A stretch of DNA of 64,000 bases from assembly GCA_036562495.1 (NCBI GenBank), contig DATCKA010000104.1, forward strand, positions 8,927 through 72,926. The letters are read 5' to 3'. The notes beneath the pieces were generated by a model that was given only the letters and a program-made list of their open reading frames with translations, did no database searches and had not been told where the DNA came from. How positions within the stretch are numbered: the first letter of the stretch is position 1; each line of letters begins with the position of its first letter. The stretch comes from Geochorda sp036562495. Its GTDB lineage: Bacteria; Bacillota; Limnochordia; Limnochordales; Geochordaceae. Position numbers and translations under genes: made by a program. Shown here in pieces: positions 8,818-16,789 of the stretch.

Positions 8818-8890
8818 CTGCCATGCCTCCGTGTGGCCGAGCGGCAGTCGGCCGTTCTTCGGCCACCCGTTGGTCGCCAGAGCCGCGATC

Positions 8891-10486
8891 TTAGACCACC
8901 TCCAGCGTCCGAAGCGACGGATCCTTGGGCCCGGAGACCGCCAGTCCCGATGCCCGCACCACCATCAGGTGCTCCACCACTGCCTCCGTGATCCGCTCGC
9001 CCGGGCAGAGGATGGGCACCCCGGGGGGGTAGCAGGTGACGACCTCGCCGCTGATGCAGCCGGCTGCCTGCTCCAGGGGCACGGTGCGATGGCAGGCGAA
9101 GAAGGCCTCCCGGGGGCTCAGCTCCACGGGCGGCAACGCCCGGCATGCGACGACCTGGCGGGCTGCCTCCAGCAGCGCCTGCGCCTGGGGGCGGCGGTGA
9201 TCCGAGGCGTGCTCGGCGAGGTAGGCCAGCGCGTCGGCGAGGCGGTGCACCTCGTCGGTGTCGTTGCCGTAGCCCACGATGAAGAGCACGTAGAGGAGGT
9301 CGGACATCTCGACCTGGATGGGCCCGTGCTCCCGCAGCCAGCGCTCCACCTCGGCGCCGGATAGGCCCAATCCCTCCACCCGCACCGTCACCTTGGTCGG
9401 ATCGACCTGAAAGACACCCGGGCGTCCCACCCACTCCGGGCCGAAGGTCTCGAGCCCGGGGATGGCACGCACCAGGCGGCGCAGCTCCCCGGCCAGCTCC
9501 AGCGCCCGCTGCAGGAGCTCGGGGCCGGCCGTCGCCATCTGCATGCGGGCCACGTCGATGGAGCTCAGGAGCAGGTAAGACGCGCTGGTGCTCTGCAGCA
9601 GCCGGAGCACCGCCTGCAGCCGCCCGACGTCGAGGCGGTCTCCCCGGACGTGCAGGATGGAGGCCTGGGTCAGCCCGCTCAGCATCTTGTGGATGCCCTG
9701 GGCGCAGGCGTCGGCACCGCATGCGAGCGCGGGCAGCGGCAGCTCGTCGTGGAAGGCGAAGTGAGGGCCGTGGGCCTCGTCGACCAGCAGCGGCTTGCCC
9801 CGCTCGTGGACGATGCGGGCGATCTCCGTCAGGTCGCTGGTGATGCCGTGGTAGGTGGGGCTGACCAGCAGGACGGCGCGGGCGTCGGGATGCCGGTCGA
9901 GGGCCTCCCGGACCGCCTCCGGCGTCACGCCCAGGGCGATGCCGAAGTGCTCGTCGACTTCGGGGGCGACGTAGACCGGGAGCACCCCGCTCAGGATGAG
10001 GCCGCTGACGATGGACTTGTGGACGTTGCGGGCCACGACGAGCTTGTCGCCGGGCTGGCATGCGGCGAGGATCATGGCCTGGACGCCCACGCTGGTGCCG
10101 TTGACCAGGAAGAAGGAGCGGTCGGCCCCGAAGGCCTCGGCCGCCAGGCGCTGGGCCTCGTCGATGGCGCCGTGGGGCTGGTGGAGGTCGTCGAGCCCCA
10201 GGACCCCGGTCACGTCGAGGGCGAAGGCATCTCGTCCCAGGGCCTGGCCGATGCGTGGATCGGCGCCGGCGCCTCCCCGGTGCCCGGGCATGTGGAACCG
10301 TATCACGCCCTCCCGGCGGTATGTCTGGATGGCCTCCAGCAAGGGTGTCCGGACCTGGCGGGCGACCTGTTGCGAGGAGAGCGCGGCCCGCCGGTGGGCG
10401 TGCACGACCGACCCCACCGCCTCGATCAACGCGCATACGCCTCCCGTCTGAGCTGACAATCTGTTGCTGGCACAAGCGCGCTCCAC
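8891..10486 (-). CDS. Orn/Lys/Arg decarboxylase, PLP-dependent (fold type I)
   Basis: A 531-residue aminotransferase-fold decarboxylase. Landmarks are FHMPGHRGG near the N-terminus, the Asp/His pair in LLVDEAHGPHF, and the PLP-binding Lys in GIHKMLSG. Such enzymes make agmatine, putrescine or cadaverine; the substrate cannot be told from sequence alone. The GTG at 10486 has AGGGTGGG six bases upstream. An alternative TTG about 57 bases inside also has a good GGGAGG site, so the true N-terminus may be shorter. The window also encodes a pyruvoyl arginine decarboxylase, so two unrelated decarboxylases may share one pathway. Confidence 0.88.
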   Translation of the reverse strand: MERACASNRLSAQTGGVCALIEAVGSVVHAHRRAALSSQQVARQVRTPLLEAIQTYRREGVIRFHMPGHRGGAGADPRIGQALGRDAFALDVTGVLGLDDLHQPHGAIDEAQRLAAEAFGADRSFFLVNGTSVGVQAMILAACQPGDKLVVARNVHKSIVSGLILSGVLPVYVAPEVDEHFGIALGVTPEAVREALDRHPDARAVLLVSPTYHGITSDLTEIARIVHERGKPLLVDEAHGPHFAFHDELPLPALACGADACAQGIHKMLSGLTQASILHVRGDRLDVGRLQAVLRLLQSTSASYLLLSSIDVARMQMATAGPELLQRALELAGELRRLVRAIPGLETFGPEWVGRPGVFQVDPTKVTVRVEGLGLSGAEVERWLREHGPIQVEMSDLLYVLFIVGYGNDTDEVHRLADALAYLAEHASDHRRPQAQALLEAARQVVACRALPPVELSPREAFFACHRTVPLEQAAGCISGEVVTCYPPGVPILCPGERITEAVVEHLMVVRASGLAVSGPKDPSLRTLEVV

Positions 10487-10549
10487 GCTATGCCCACCCT
10501 AGTGCGGGAGTGCGAGCCACTACGGTAGTAGGAGGCGGGAGGGACACCG

Positions 10550-11449
10550 GTGAACCCGACGGGGCAGTGGTGGCGGCTGGCTCTGGTCATCGGGGCGCTG
10601 GCGCTGGCGGCGCTGACCGTGAGTCGGGCTGGGCCGCCGGCTCGGGCGACGAGGGTCGACTACGAGCCCCTGCGCCAGCAGGTACAGGCGTTCGTCGAGA
10701 GCCGTCCGCAGCGCATCGGCATCTACTTCAAGGATCTGACGTCGCAGCAGACCTGGGGGATCAACGAGGAGCTACCCATCCCGGCCGCCAGCACCGTCAA
10801 GGTGCCCATCGCACTCTACGTCAACGAGCTGGTAGCTCAGGGCCGCCTGCGGTGGAGCGATCGCGTGCGGTACCAGCGCGATCTCGACCTGGCGGGTGGC
10901 GCCGGGGTGCTCCAGCGCGACGGGATCGACGGCGAGACGTACTCGCTGAGGGTGTTGACCAACCTGCTCATCACCATCAGCGACAACGTCGCGTGGCGGA
11001 TGCTGACCCGCCACCTGGGCAAGGACAACATCGCCGCCTTCATGCGGAGCCTGGGAGGCAGGACCGTCTACCCCGACGGGCAAAACATCAGCACCGCCCG
11101 AGACATGGGCATCTACATGGAGGCGGTCCTGGACTTCGCCGAGCGCCACCCCGAGCTGGGGCAACGGCTGCTGGACGACCTGGCCCACACCATCTGGCAC
11201 TTCGGCCTGCCGGGGGAGCTGCCCCCCGACGTGCGTGTCGCCCACAAGGAGGGCGACATCTCCGGCGTGGCCGACGACGTGGGGGTCGTCTTCGCCAGCC
11301 GCCCCTACATCCTCGCCGTCATGTCGGAGGGCGTCCCCGACATCGAGACGGGCTTCGCCGACATCGCCCGCATCTCCCGGATGGTCTACGACTTCCAGGA
11401 GGGGCTGGCGAGGCGCGAAGCCCGGGCGACTACTCGCCCATCACCTTGA
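10550..11449 (+). CDS. Exported serine hydrolase, class A beta-lactamase fold
   Basis: A 299-residue protein with an N-terminal hydrophobic signal or anchor segment (residues 8-28) and a penicillin-recognising domain. The three class A motifs are visible: ASTVK (active Ser and Lys), SDN in ISDNVA, and a KxG-type HKEG. The Glu166 omega-loop motif is not obvious, so it may be a transpeptidase- or carboxypeptidase-like member and not a true beta-lactamase. The GTG start follows an AGGAGG site. It is divergent from the decarboxylase and overlaps the convergent YjbQ gene by 20 bases. Confidence 0.82.
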   Translation: MNPTGQWWRLALVIGALALAALTVSRAGPPARATRVDYEPLRQQVQAFVESRPQRIGIYFKDLTSQQTWGINEELPIPAASTVKVPIALYVNELVAQGRLRWSDRVRYQRDLDLAGGAGVLQRDGIDGETYSLRVLTNLLITISDNVAWRMLTRHLGKDNIAAFMRSLGGRTVYPDGQNISTARDMGIYMEAVLDFAERHPELGQRLLDDLAHTIWHFGLPGELPPDVRVAHKEGDISGVADDVGVVFASRPYILAVMSEGVPDIETGFADIARISRMVYDFQEGLARREARATTRPSP

Positions 11450-11843
11450 TGACCACGCGCTTGGGCCGCTGACCGTCGAACTCGGCGTAGTAGATCTGCT
11501 GCCACGGGCCGGTGTCGAGCCGGCCGCCGGTGACGGGGACGATCACCTGGTGATGCACCAGCAGGCTCTTGAGGTGGGCGTCGCCGTTGGTCTCGCCGGT
11601 GCGATGGTGGCGGTAGTCGGGCCGGAAGGGGGCCAGGCGCTCGAGCCACTCGTCGATGTCCTGGAGCAGCCCCTCCTCGGCGTCGTTGACCCATACCCCC
11701 GCCGTGATGTGCATGGCTGAGACCAGCACCATGCCCTCCTGGATCCCGCTCTTGCGCACGGCCTCCTGTACCCTGTCGGTGATGTTGATGTACTCGCGCT
11801 TCTTGCGGGTATTGAAGGTGAGGTACTCGGTGTAGGCTTTCAT
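11430..11843 (-). CDS. YjbQ/UPF0047 family protein
   Basis: A 137-residue member of the YjbQ family (secondary thiamine-phosphate synthase enzyme). The family motifs are clear: SAMHITAGVWVND near the middle, then the HHRTGETNGDAHLKS metal-site region, and a C-terminal strand ending in VVIKVMGE. Length is typical. The fold binds metal; weak thiamine-phosphate synthase activity is reported for homologues but the true role is unsettled. It runs convergent to the serine hydrolase. Confidence 0.85.
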   Translation of the reverse strand: MKAYTEYLTFNTRKKREYINITDRVQEAVRKSGIQEGMVLVSAMHITAGVWVNDAEEGLLQDIDEWLERLAPFRPDYRHHRTGETNGDAHLKSLLVHHQVIVPVTGGRLDTGPWQQIYYAEFDGQRPKRVVIKVMGE

Positions 11844-11955
11844 GGCCTGCGCGCCTCCTCCCGATGTCCATCATGGCCCGAGGCGGGTGCGTTGCTTCGC
11901 CGCCGGTCGTCGGGCCGCCTGCCGGTCGGGAGATGGGCGAAGGTCGACAGAGTCC

Positions 11956-11978
11956 GATACCCTGGGTGGTAGGGTATC
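11956..11978. other. Perfect hairpin GATACCCT/AGGGTATC
   Basis: An 8-base perfect inverted repeat with a 7-base loop lies in the divergent region between the YjbQ and OsmC genes. It could be a protein-binding site or an RNA stem. No T-run follows in either direction. Confidence 0.4.
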
Positions 11979-12000
11979 ACGCTCGTTCGTCCAATGTTTC

Positions 12001-12025
12001 CCTTGTCGCCCCCGTGGCGACAAGG
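12001..12025. other. Perfect 10-bp hairpin in the leader of the OsmC gene
   Basis: CCTTGTCGCC and GGCGACAAGG pair perfectly around a 5-base loop, 51 bases before the OsmC-family start. The sequence CTATAAC follows directly. This could be an operator, an attenuator-like leader stem or a terminator lacking a U-run; the sequence does not decide. Confidence 0.45.
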
Positions 12026-12076
12026 CTATAACGGGCCCCGGTGCGACGCGGAGCGGGCCCCGAGGAGGAGAGCCTC

Positions 12077-12616
12077 ATGGCGCAGGAGCGGGTCTTCGGC
12101 AACGTGCGGCTGGATCGGCTGGAGGAGAGTGCCCGCCGGGTACAGGCGGATCCCGCGGCGGGGGTGCTGCAGGTGGAGCTGGAGGGCGCCTGGCGGTTCC
12201 AGGAGGGAGGCCCTCAGTACGGGAGCGTGCTGACCACCCCCGGCGGGCCGGTCGAGGTGGTGGCCGACTTCCCGCCGGCCTTCGGGGGGTGGGGCACGGC
12301 GCCCAGCGCCATCCAGTACTGCCTGTACGCATCCACGGCCTGCTTCCTCTCGACCTACGCACTGGTCGCAGCCCAGGAAGGGGTGGCCCTGCGCTCGCTG
12401 CGCGTGAGGCTGCAGGCGCGGCTCAACCTGCAGCGGTTCCTGGGGGTGGGTGACGCCCCGGTGGTGGAGTCCTTCCGATGGACGGTGCTGGCCGATACCG
12501 ACGCCGATGACGCCACCCTGGAGCGCCTGCGGGTGCTGGCCGAGGAGCGCTGCCCGGCCACGTGGTGCCTGCGAAATCCCGTGGCCGTCGAGAGCGAGGT
12601 GCGGCGGAGCGCCTGA
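12077..12616 (+). CDS. OsmC-family protein
   Basis: A 179-residue protein resembling OsmC/Ohr proteins: a beta-rich N-terminal half, the central helix with YCLYASTACFLSTYA carrying Cys residues, and a C-terminal TWCLRNPV segment with another Cys. OsmC proteins are small thiol peroxidases acting on organic hydroperoxides, though many relatives are uncharacterised. I chose the ATG with a GAGGAGGAG ribosome site over an upstream in-frame ATG that lies inside the leader. It is followed 50 bases later by the ribokinase gene. Confidence 0.75.
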   Translation: MAQERVFGNVRLDRLEESARRVQADPAAGVLQVELEGAWRFQEGGPQYGSVLTTPGGPVEVVADFPPAFGGWGTAPSAIQYCLYASTACFLSTYALVAAQEGVALRSLRVRLQARLNLQRFLGVGDAPVVESFRWTVLADTDADDATLERLRVLAEERCPATWCLRNPVAVESEVRRSA

Positions 12617-12666
12617 CCGAGGGCCTGGCCGCATCCCGGGCGAACTCCCCGCCGGGAGGCGAACAC

Positions 12667-13641
12667 ATGGCACGTAGCATCCGTCCCGGCAGCGTCGTCG
12701 TCGTCGGTAGCCTCAACATGGACCTGGTGGTGCGCACCCCACGGATGCCCAAGCCGGGCGAGACGGTGGCCGCCCACGGCTTCGCCCGCTTTCCCGGCGG
12801 CAAGGGGGCCAACCAGGCCGTGGCGGCCGCCCGCATGGGCGCGACGGTGGCCATGGTGGGGCGCGTGGGCGACGACCCGTTGGGGGCGGCGCTGCGTGAC
12901 GTCCTGACGTCCGAGGGCATCGACGTCACGTGGGTGCAGGTGACGCCGGGTGTGGAGACGGGGGTCGCCTCCATCTGGGTGGACGACGCGGGCGCCAACG
13001 CCATCGCCATCGCGGCCGGCGCCAACGGCCGGCTGGCGCCGACGGACATCGAGGCGGCCAGGGGACTCTTTCGCCAGGCCGCCGTCGTGCTGGTGCAGAT
13101 CGAGATCCCGCCCGAGACCGTGGAGGCGCTGCTCGACGTGGCGGGGGCGAGCGAGGTGCCCGTGGTGCTGGACCCCGCGCCCATCCACCCCAGGGCCGCC
13201 GCCTGGCTGGGGCGGGTCTGGGCGGTGGCGCCCAATCAGCTGGAGGCCGAGGCGCTGGTCGGATTCGCCGTGGAGACGGTGGACGACGGGGTCCGGGCGT
13301 GCCGTGCCCTGCTGGACCGCGGGGTCGAGGTCGCCATCGTCAAGATGGCCGAGCAGGGGGCGGTGATGGCCGAGCGGGGTGCCCGTGAGGCGTACCACCT
13401 GCCGGCCGTGCCCGTGCAGGCGGTCGACACCACGGCCGCAGGCGACGCCTTCTGTGGGGCCCTGGCCGCCGCGCTGGCCGCGGGGCGGCCCCTGCTCGAC
13501 GCCTGCCTCGTGGCCAACGCTGCCGCCGGGCTCTCGACGACCCGGCCGGGCGCGCAGCCCTCGCTCCCGCGGCTCGCCGAGGTGGAGGCCCTGCTGCGGG
13601 AGCGGCCGGCGACGGCCCCTGCGCGGATTCCCCTCGTCTGA
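12667..13641 (+). CDS. rbsK: Ribokinase, PfkB family sugar kinase
   Basis: A 324-residue PfkB-family kinase. It opens with VVVVGSLNMDLVV, followed by FPGGKGANQAVAAARMG (PfkB signature 1) and ends with the second signature DTTAAGDAFCGALAAAL containing the catalytic Asp. These features and the SLNMD N-terminus point to ribokinase more than fructokinase. It phosphorylates D-ribose at O5 in the cytoplasm. The ATG has GGGAGG at the right distance; the upstream open frame overlaps the OsmC gene. No ribose transporter is adjacent. Confidence 0.85.
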   Translation: MARSIRPGSVVVVGSLNMDLVVRTPRMPKPGETVAAHGFARFPGGKGANQAVAAARMGATVAMVGRVGDDPLGAALRDVLTSEGIDVTWVQVTPGVETGVASIWVDDAGANAIAIAAGANGRLAPTDIEAARGLFRQAAVVLVQIEIPPETVEALLDVAGASEVPVVLDPAPIHPRAAAWLGRVWAVAPNQLEAEALVGFAVETVDDGVRACRALLDRGVEVAIVKMAEQGAVMAERGAREAYHLPAVPVQAVDTTAAGDAFCGALAAALAAGRPLLDACLVANAAAGLSTTRPGAQPSLPRLAEVEALLRERPATAPARIPLV

Positions 13642-13775
13642 TGTGCTTCAGGGCAGGGGGCGCCTCGCGCGGAGGTCAGGCCGGACGCTTGGCGCCACGG
13701 CACGGTCGCGACGGGCCTGACGCAGCTGGAGACGGCCTCCCGCCGGCTCGACGCCGCCGTGGCGGCTATCACCGG

Positions 13776-14738
13776 CTATGACCGAGGCGCGCCGGCGGTG
13801 ACCACCCAAAACGGCTGAGACCAGGCACAGCACTGGTCGTGCTGCTCCACCTCGACCCGCACGTAGCCCTCGTCACCTTGCACGGGGTAGAGGGCCTCCC
13901 AACCTCTCGTCTCGGCGAGCGCACGGCCACCCGCCCCGACGAATCGCACGACCGGCGGGCCGTCACCGCCATCCCGGTCGACCAGGACCCGGACGACCGG
14001 CCTGCTCCCGTCGACGGTCGCTGAGAACTGCACCTTCGCACCGGTGCTGGCGTAGAAGGCGCCCCTCGACAGTGAGGCCCGCAGGGCTCGGGCCACCTCC
14101 TCGGGCGACGCGAACCGGCGAAGGGGTTGTCCTACCCGCACCCAGACCCAGCCACGACCGATCTGCTCAGGCCGGTGGCTGTCGTCCACCGCGGTGGCCC
14201 AGAGCGGCGAGTCGGGCCCCCTCAGCGAGAGGGCCTGGTCCCAGAGCGCCAGGTTGGCCGAGGTGGGGGCGTGGTGGTTGACGATCTCGACCAGCGAGAG
14301 GCGGGGATCGCAGAGGGCCTCGACCGACCACCGCCCGGTGCCGAGGTTGCCGCTCCAGGCGGGATGGGCCGCGGCCAAGAGGCCTCCGGTCCGTACGGTA
14401 CGCTCCATCTTGTCGGCGGCCGGCGAGAGCCTGGGCACGGGCTCGGTCGTCAGGAGCCGCACCAGATGCCGCCCCAGCGGTGGAAACGGCCTGGCCAGCG
14501 TGCTCTCCTCGCCCGGCAACAGCAGCAGCCCGTCGTGCCACTCGTAGCGGTCCCACAGCCGGTCGTGATCGGTGATGCAGACGAAGTCGAAGCCCTGGCG
14601 AAGGTAGGACGCCGCCACCTCCTCGACCGGCAGGCGGCCGTCGAACGAGCGAGAGCTGTGACAGTGGAGCTGCCCCTTCACCCAGACGGCGCCGTCGGGG
14701 GCGTCGCCGTAGGGGTCCAGGAGTGCGACGGCCGTCAC
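13776..14738 (-). CDS. PHP-domain metal-dependent phosphoesterase
   Basis: A 320-residue protein with PHP motifs: HCHSSRS near the N-terminus, ITDHD, GEES, AHPAW and a late VDDSHR, which together form the trinuclear metal site. PHP proteins hydrolyse phosphoester bonds of nucleotides, histidinol phosphate or nucleic acids; this stand-alone type has no fixed substrate. The GTG start overlaps the MutY stop by four bases (GTGA), so the start is fairly certain. The C-terminal hundred residues look beta-rich. It is convergent to the ribokinase gene. Confidence 0.82.
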   Translation of the reverse strand: MTAVALLDPYGDAPDGAVWVKGQLHCHSSRSFDGRLPVEEVAASYLRQGFDFVCITDHDRLWDRYEWHDGLLLLPGEESTLARPFPPLGRHLVRLLTTEPVPRLSPAADKMERTVRTGGLLAAAHPAWSGNLGTGRWSVEALCDPRLSLVEIVNHHAPTSANLALWDQALSLRGPDSPLWATAVDDSHRPEQIGRGWVWVRVGQPLRRFASPEEVARALRASLSRGAFYASTGAKVQFSATVDGSRPVVRVLVDRDGGDGPPVVRFVGAGGRALAETRGWEALYPVQGDEGYVRVEVEQHDQCCAWSQPFWVVTAGAPRS

Positions 14739-16789
14739 GGGGCGGCCCGCCTCACCGCAGCGGCGCTGCCCGGCAGGTCGACCATCTGCAGCACCCGGCG
14801 AAAGGCCCGCCCCACCGGTACGTCCGGCAGTTCGTCGGGCGCCACCCACCGCACCCGAGCCCCGTCGCCGGTCGCTCCGTAGGGAGCCTCGGGCTCCGCC
14901 GCCGCCGAGACGCTGGCCTCCCATTTCGGGCGCATCAGGTACCCCTGCAGGTGCCAGTGCCGGTGGCTGAAGGCATGGGCGGTCTCCCCGAGCGGTCGCA
15001 CCACGACCGCCTCCACGCCGGCCTGCTCCGCCGCGGCGCGGCGGGCGGCCTCCTCAGCCGACTCGCCGTCTCGCAACGTGACCGAGGGCAACGCCCAAAG
15101 CGAACCCAGCAACCGGCCCTCCTCCCGTCGCACCAGCAGCACCCGCCCCGCTGAGTCGACCACCACGGCGGCCGCCACGCGCTCGACCGGCACGGGCGAG
15201 CCGGCCCGGCGCACCGGCAGCTCCTCCTGGAGGCGATACGCCCAGGCGGAGCAGAAGCGCTGCACTGGACACGTCCCGCACAGGGGCTGGGTCGGCCGGC
15301 AGATGGTGCTCCCCAGCTCCATCAGCCCCTGCGTGAAGTCGGCCGCCCTTCCCTCGGGGACCATGGCCCGCGCCCACTGGCCGAGCCGTCGGGCCGCCGC
15401 CTGGCCCGGGGGCGTCCACTCGAGCAGCAGTCTCGACAGCACCCGCATCGCGTTGCCGTCCATGGCGGGCTCGGGCCGGCCGTAGGCGATGCTGGCGATG
15501 GCCCCGGCCATGTAGGGCCCGATTCCCGGCAGCGTGCGCAGCACGGCCGGGTCGTCGGGGATGCGGCCGCCGTGGCGTTCGACCACCAACCGGGCGGTCT
15601 CGTGCAGGTAGCGGGCCCGGCGGTAGTAGCCGAGGCCCTGCCAGACGGCCAGCACGTCGTCGAGCCGTGCGGTCGCCAGGGACTCCAGGGTGGGGAAGCG
15701 CGCCATGAAGCGCTGGAAGTAGGGGATGACGGTGGCGACCTGGGTCTGCTGCAGCATGAACTCGGAGACGAGGACGGCGTACGGGTCGCCCGCCTGTCGC
15801 CAGGGGAGAGGCCGCTGGGCCCGATCGAACCAGGACACCAGCGCCTCGCCGGCCTGCCGCAAGGGCAGGACGGGGACATCCCACCGGGGCCTGCGCCGGG
15901 GCCCCGCTCGCCGCCCCGTCCCCTCACCGGCCCAGTGCTCGAGGACGGCGGGCACTTCACCCACGTGCACCACGGCCGCGTCCGGCATGGCCCACCTCAC
16001 CAGCTCACGGTCCACCGCCGGCCTGCGCTCCAGGGTGCGCTCGATCTCCGCGGCCCACGCCTCGCTGCCGGCCAGCAGGGCCGGTCGCTCCCAGGGGGGC
16101 CGGGAGCGGAGATGGGCCATGCGCGCCAGGCGTGGCGGCATGACCCAGATGGCCCGCAGGCCCGCTCGGCGGGCCCCGGCCACGTCGTAGAGCAGGTCGT
16201 CGCCCACGTGGATGCCATCGGGCGCACGCACGGCCCCGAAAGCGGCGTGGAAGGCCTCCGGAGAGGGCTTGGCCGCTCCGGTCAGATCCGGCGCCGTGAC
16301 GTGCTCGAAGCACTCGAGGATGCCCAGCGCCTCGAGCACGGGCTGCTGGTAGATCCACAGCCCGTTGGTCGCCACCCGCAGGCGGTGGCCCCGCTCGGCG
16401 AGCATCGTCAGGGCGACCGGCACCGTGGGATGCTGGAAGGCGACGTACCCCGGCTGGCTGGCGTAGCGGCGCACCATGTCGGCGATGGGCTCTCGGGGGA
16501 TGCCCGAGAGGCCACGCTCGGCGGCCACCCGGCCTACGATGCTGTCCCAGTCGTAGGCCGCCACCGCGAGCGGCACCCCGCCGGCCCCCTCGTCACCGCC
16601 GGGCGCCCCCCGCTCCTCGGCCTGGCGAGCGATCTCGAGCCGCCGCCAGTGCTCCTCCAGGATGGCGCCCATGGCCCGGCGGGCGTCCTGCTCGAAGGCG
16701 GGGGCCATGGCCGAGCAGAGCTCGGGGAAGACGCCGTCCCGGAACGGATTGCGCATCAAGACCCCGTCGAGGTCGAAACTAATCCACAA
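14735..16789 (-). CDS. mutY: HAD hydrolase fused to adenine DNA glycosylase MutY
   Basis: One uninterrupted frame of 684 residues joins two enzymes. Residues 1-260 are a HAD-type phosphatase with DLDG (6-9), a motif II Thr (141), Lys174 and HVGDD (194-198). Residues 310-684 are MutY: Glu343 in SEFMLQQTQ, helix-hairpin-helix LPGIGPYMAG (420-429), catalytic Asp444, the 4Fe-4S set Cys497, 504, 507 and 513, and a C-terminal NUDIX-like domain that reads 8-oxoG. MutY removes adenine opposite 8-oxoguanine. I placed the start at a TTG preceded by AGAGGG, because the next ATG falls inside the HAD motif I region. The Arg/Pro-rich joint (about 290-305) has no convincing internal start. The gene overlaps the upstream GDPD gene by 11 bases and the PHP gene by 4. 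Confidence 0.85.
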   Translation of the reverse strand: MWISFDLDGVLMRNPFRDGVFPELCSAMAPAFEQDARRAMGAILEEHWRRLEIARQAEERGAPGGDEGAGGVPLAVAAYDWDSIVGRVAAERGLSGIPREPIADMVRRYASQPGYVAFQHPTVPVALTMLAERGHRLRVATNGLWIYQQPVLEALGILECFEHVTAPDLTGAAKPSPEAFHAAFGAVRAPDGIHVGDDLLYDVAGARRAGLRAIWVMPPRLARMAHLRSRPPWERPALLAGSEAWAAEIERTLERRPAVDRELVRWAMPDAAVVHVGEVPAVLEHWAGEGTGRRAGPRRRPRWDVPVLPLRQAGEALVSWFDRAQRPLPWRQAGDPYAVLVSEFMLQQTQVATVIPYFQRFMARFPTLESLATARLDDVLAVWQGLGYYRRARYLHETARLVVERHGGRIPDDPAVLRTLPGIGPYMAGAIASIAYGRPEPAMDGNAMRVLSRLLLEWTPPGQAAARRLGQWARAMVPEGRAADFTQGLMELGSTICRPTQPLCGTCPVQRFCSAWAYRLQEELPVRRAGSPVPVERVAAAVVVDSAGRVLLVRREEGRLLGSLWALPSVTLRDGESAEEAARRAAAEQAGVEAVVVRPLGETAHAFSHRHWHLQGYLMRPKWEASVSAAAEPEAPYGATGDGARVRWVAPDELPDVPVGRAFRRVLQMVDLPGSAAAVRRAAP

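Noticed and set aside
11956..12025. Insertion-sequence or attachment-site ends
   Set aside because: The inverted repeats are short local hairpins with no transposase, integrase or target duplication nearby.
13642..13775. Open frame after rbsK reading like a small helical protein end (TGLTQLETASRRLDAAVAAI)
   Set aside because: It is in phase with the rbsK stop and contains no ATG, GTG or TTG; only CTG is available and no ribosome site. It may be a decayed remnant but I cannot support a gene.
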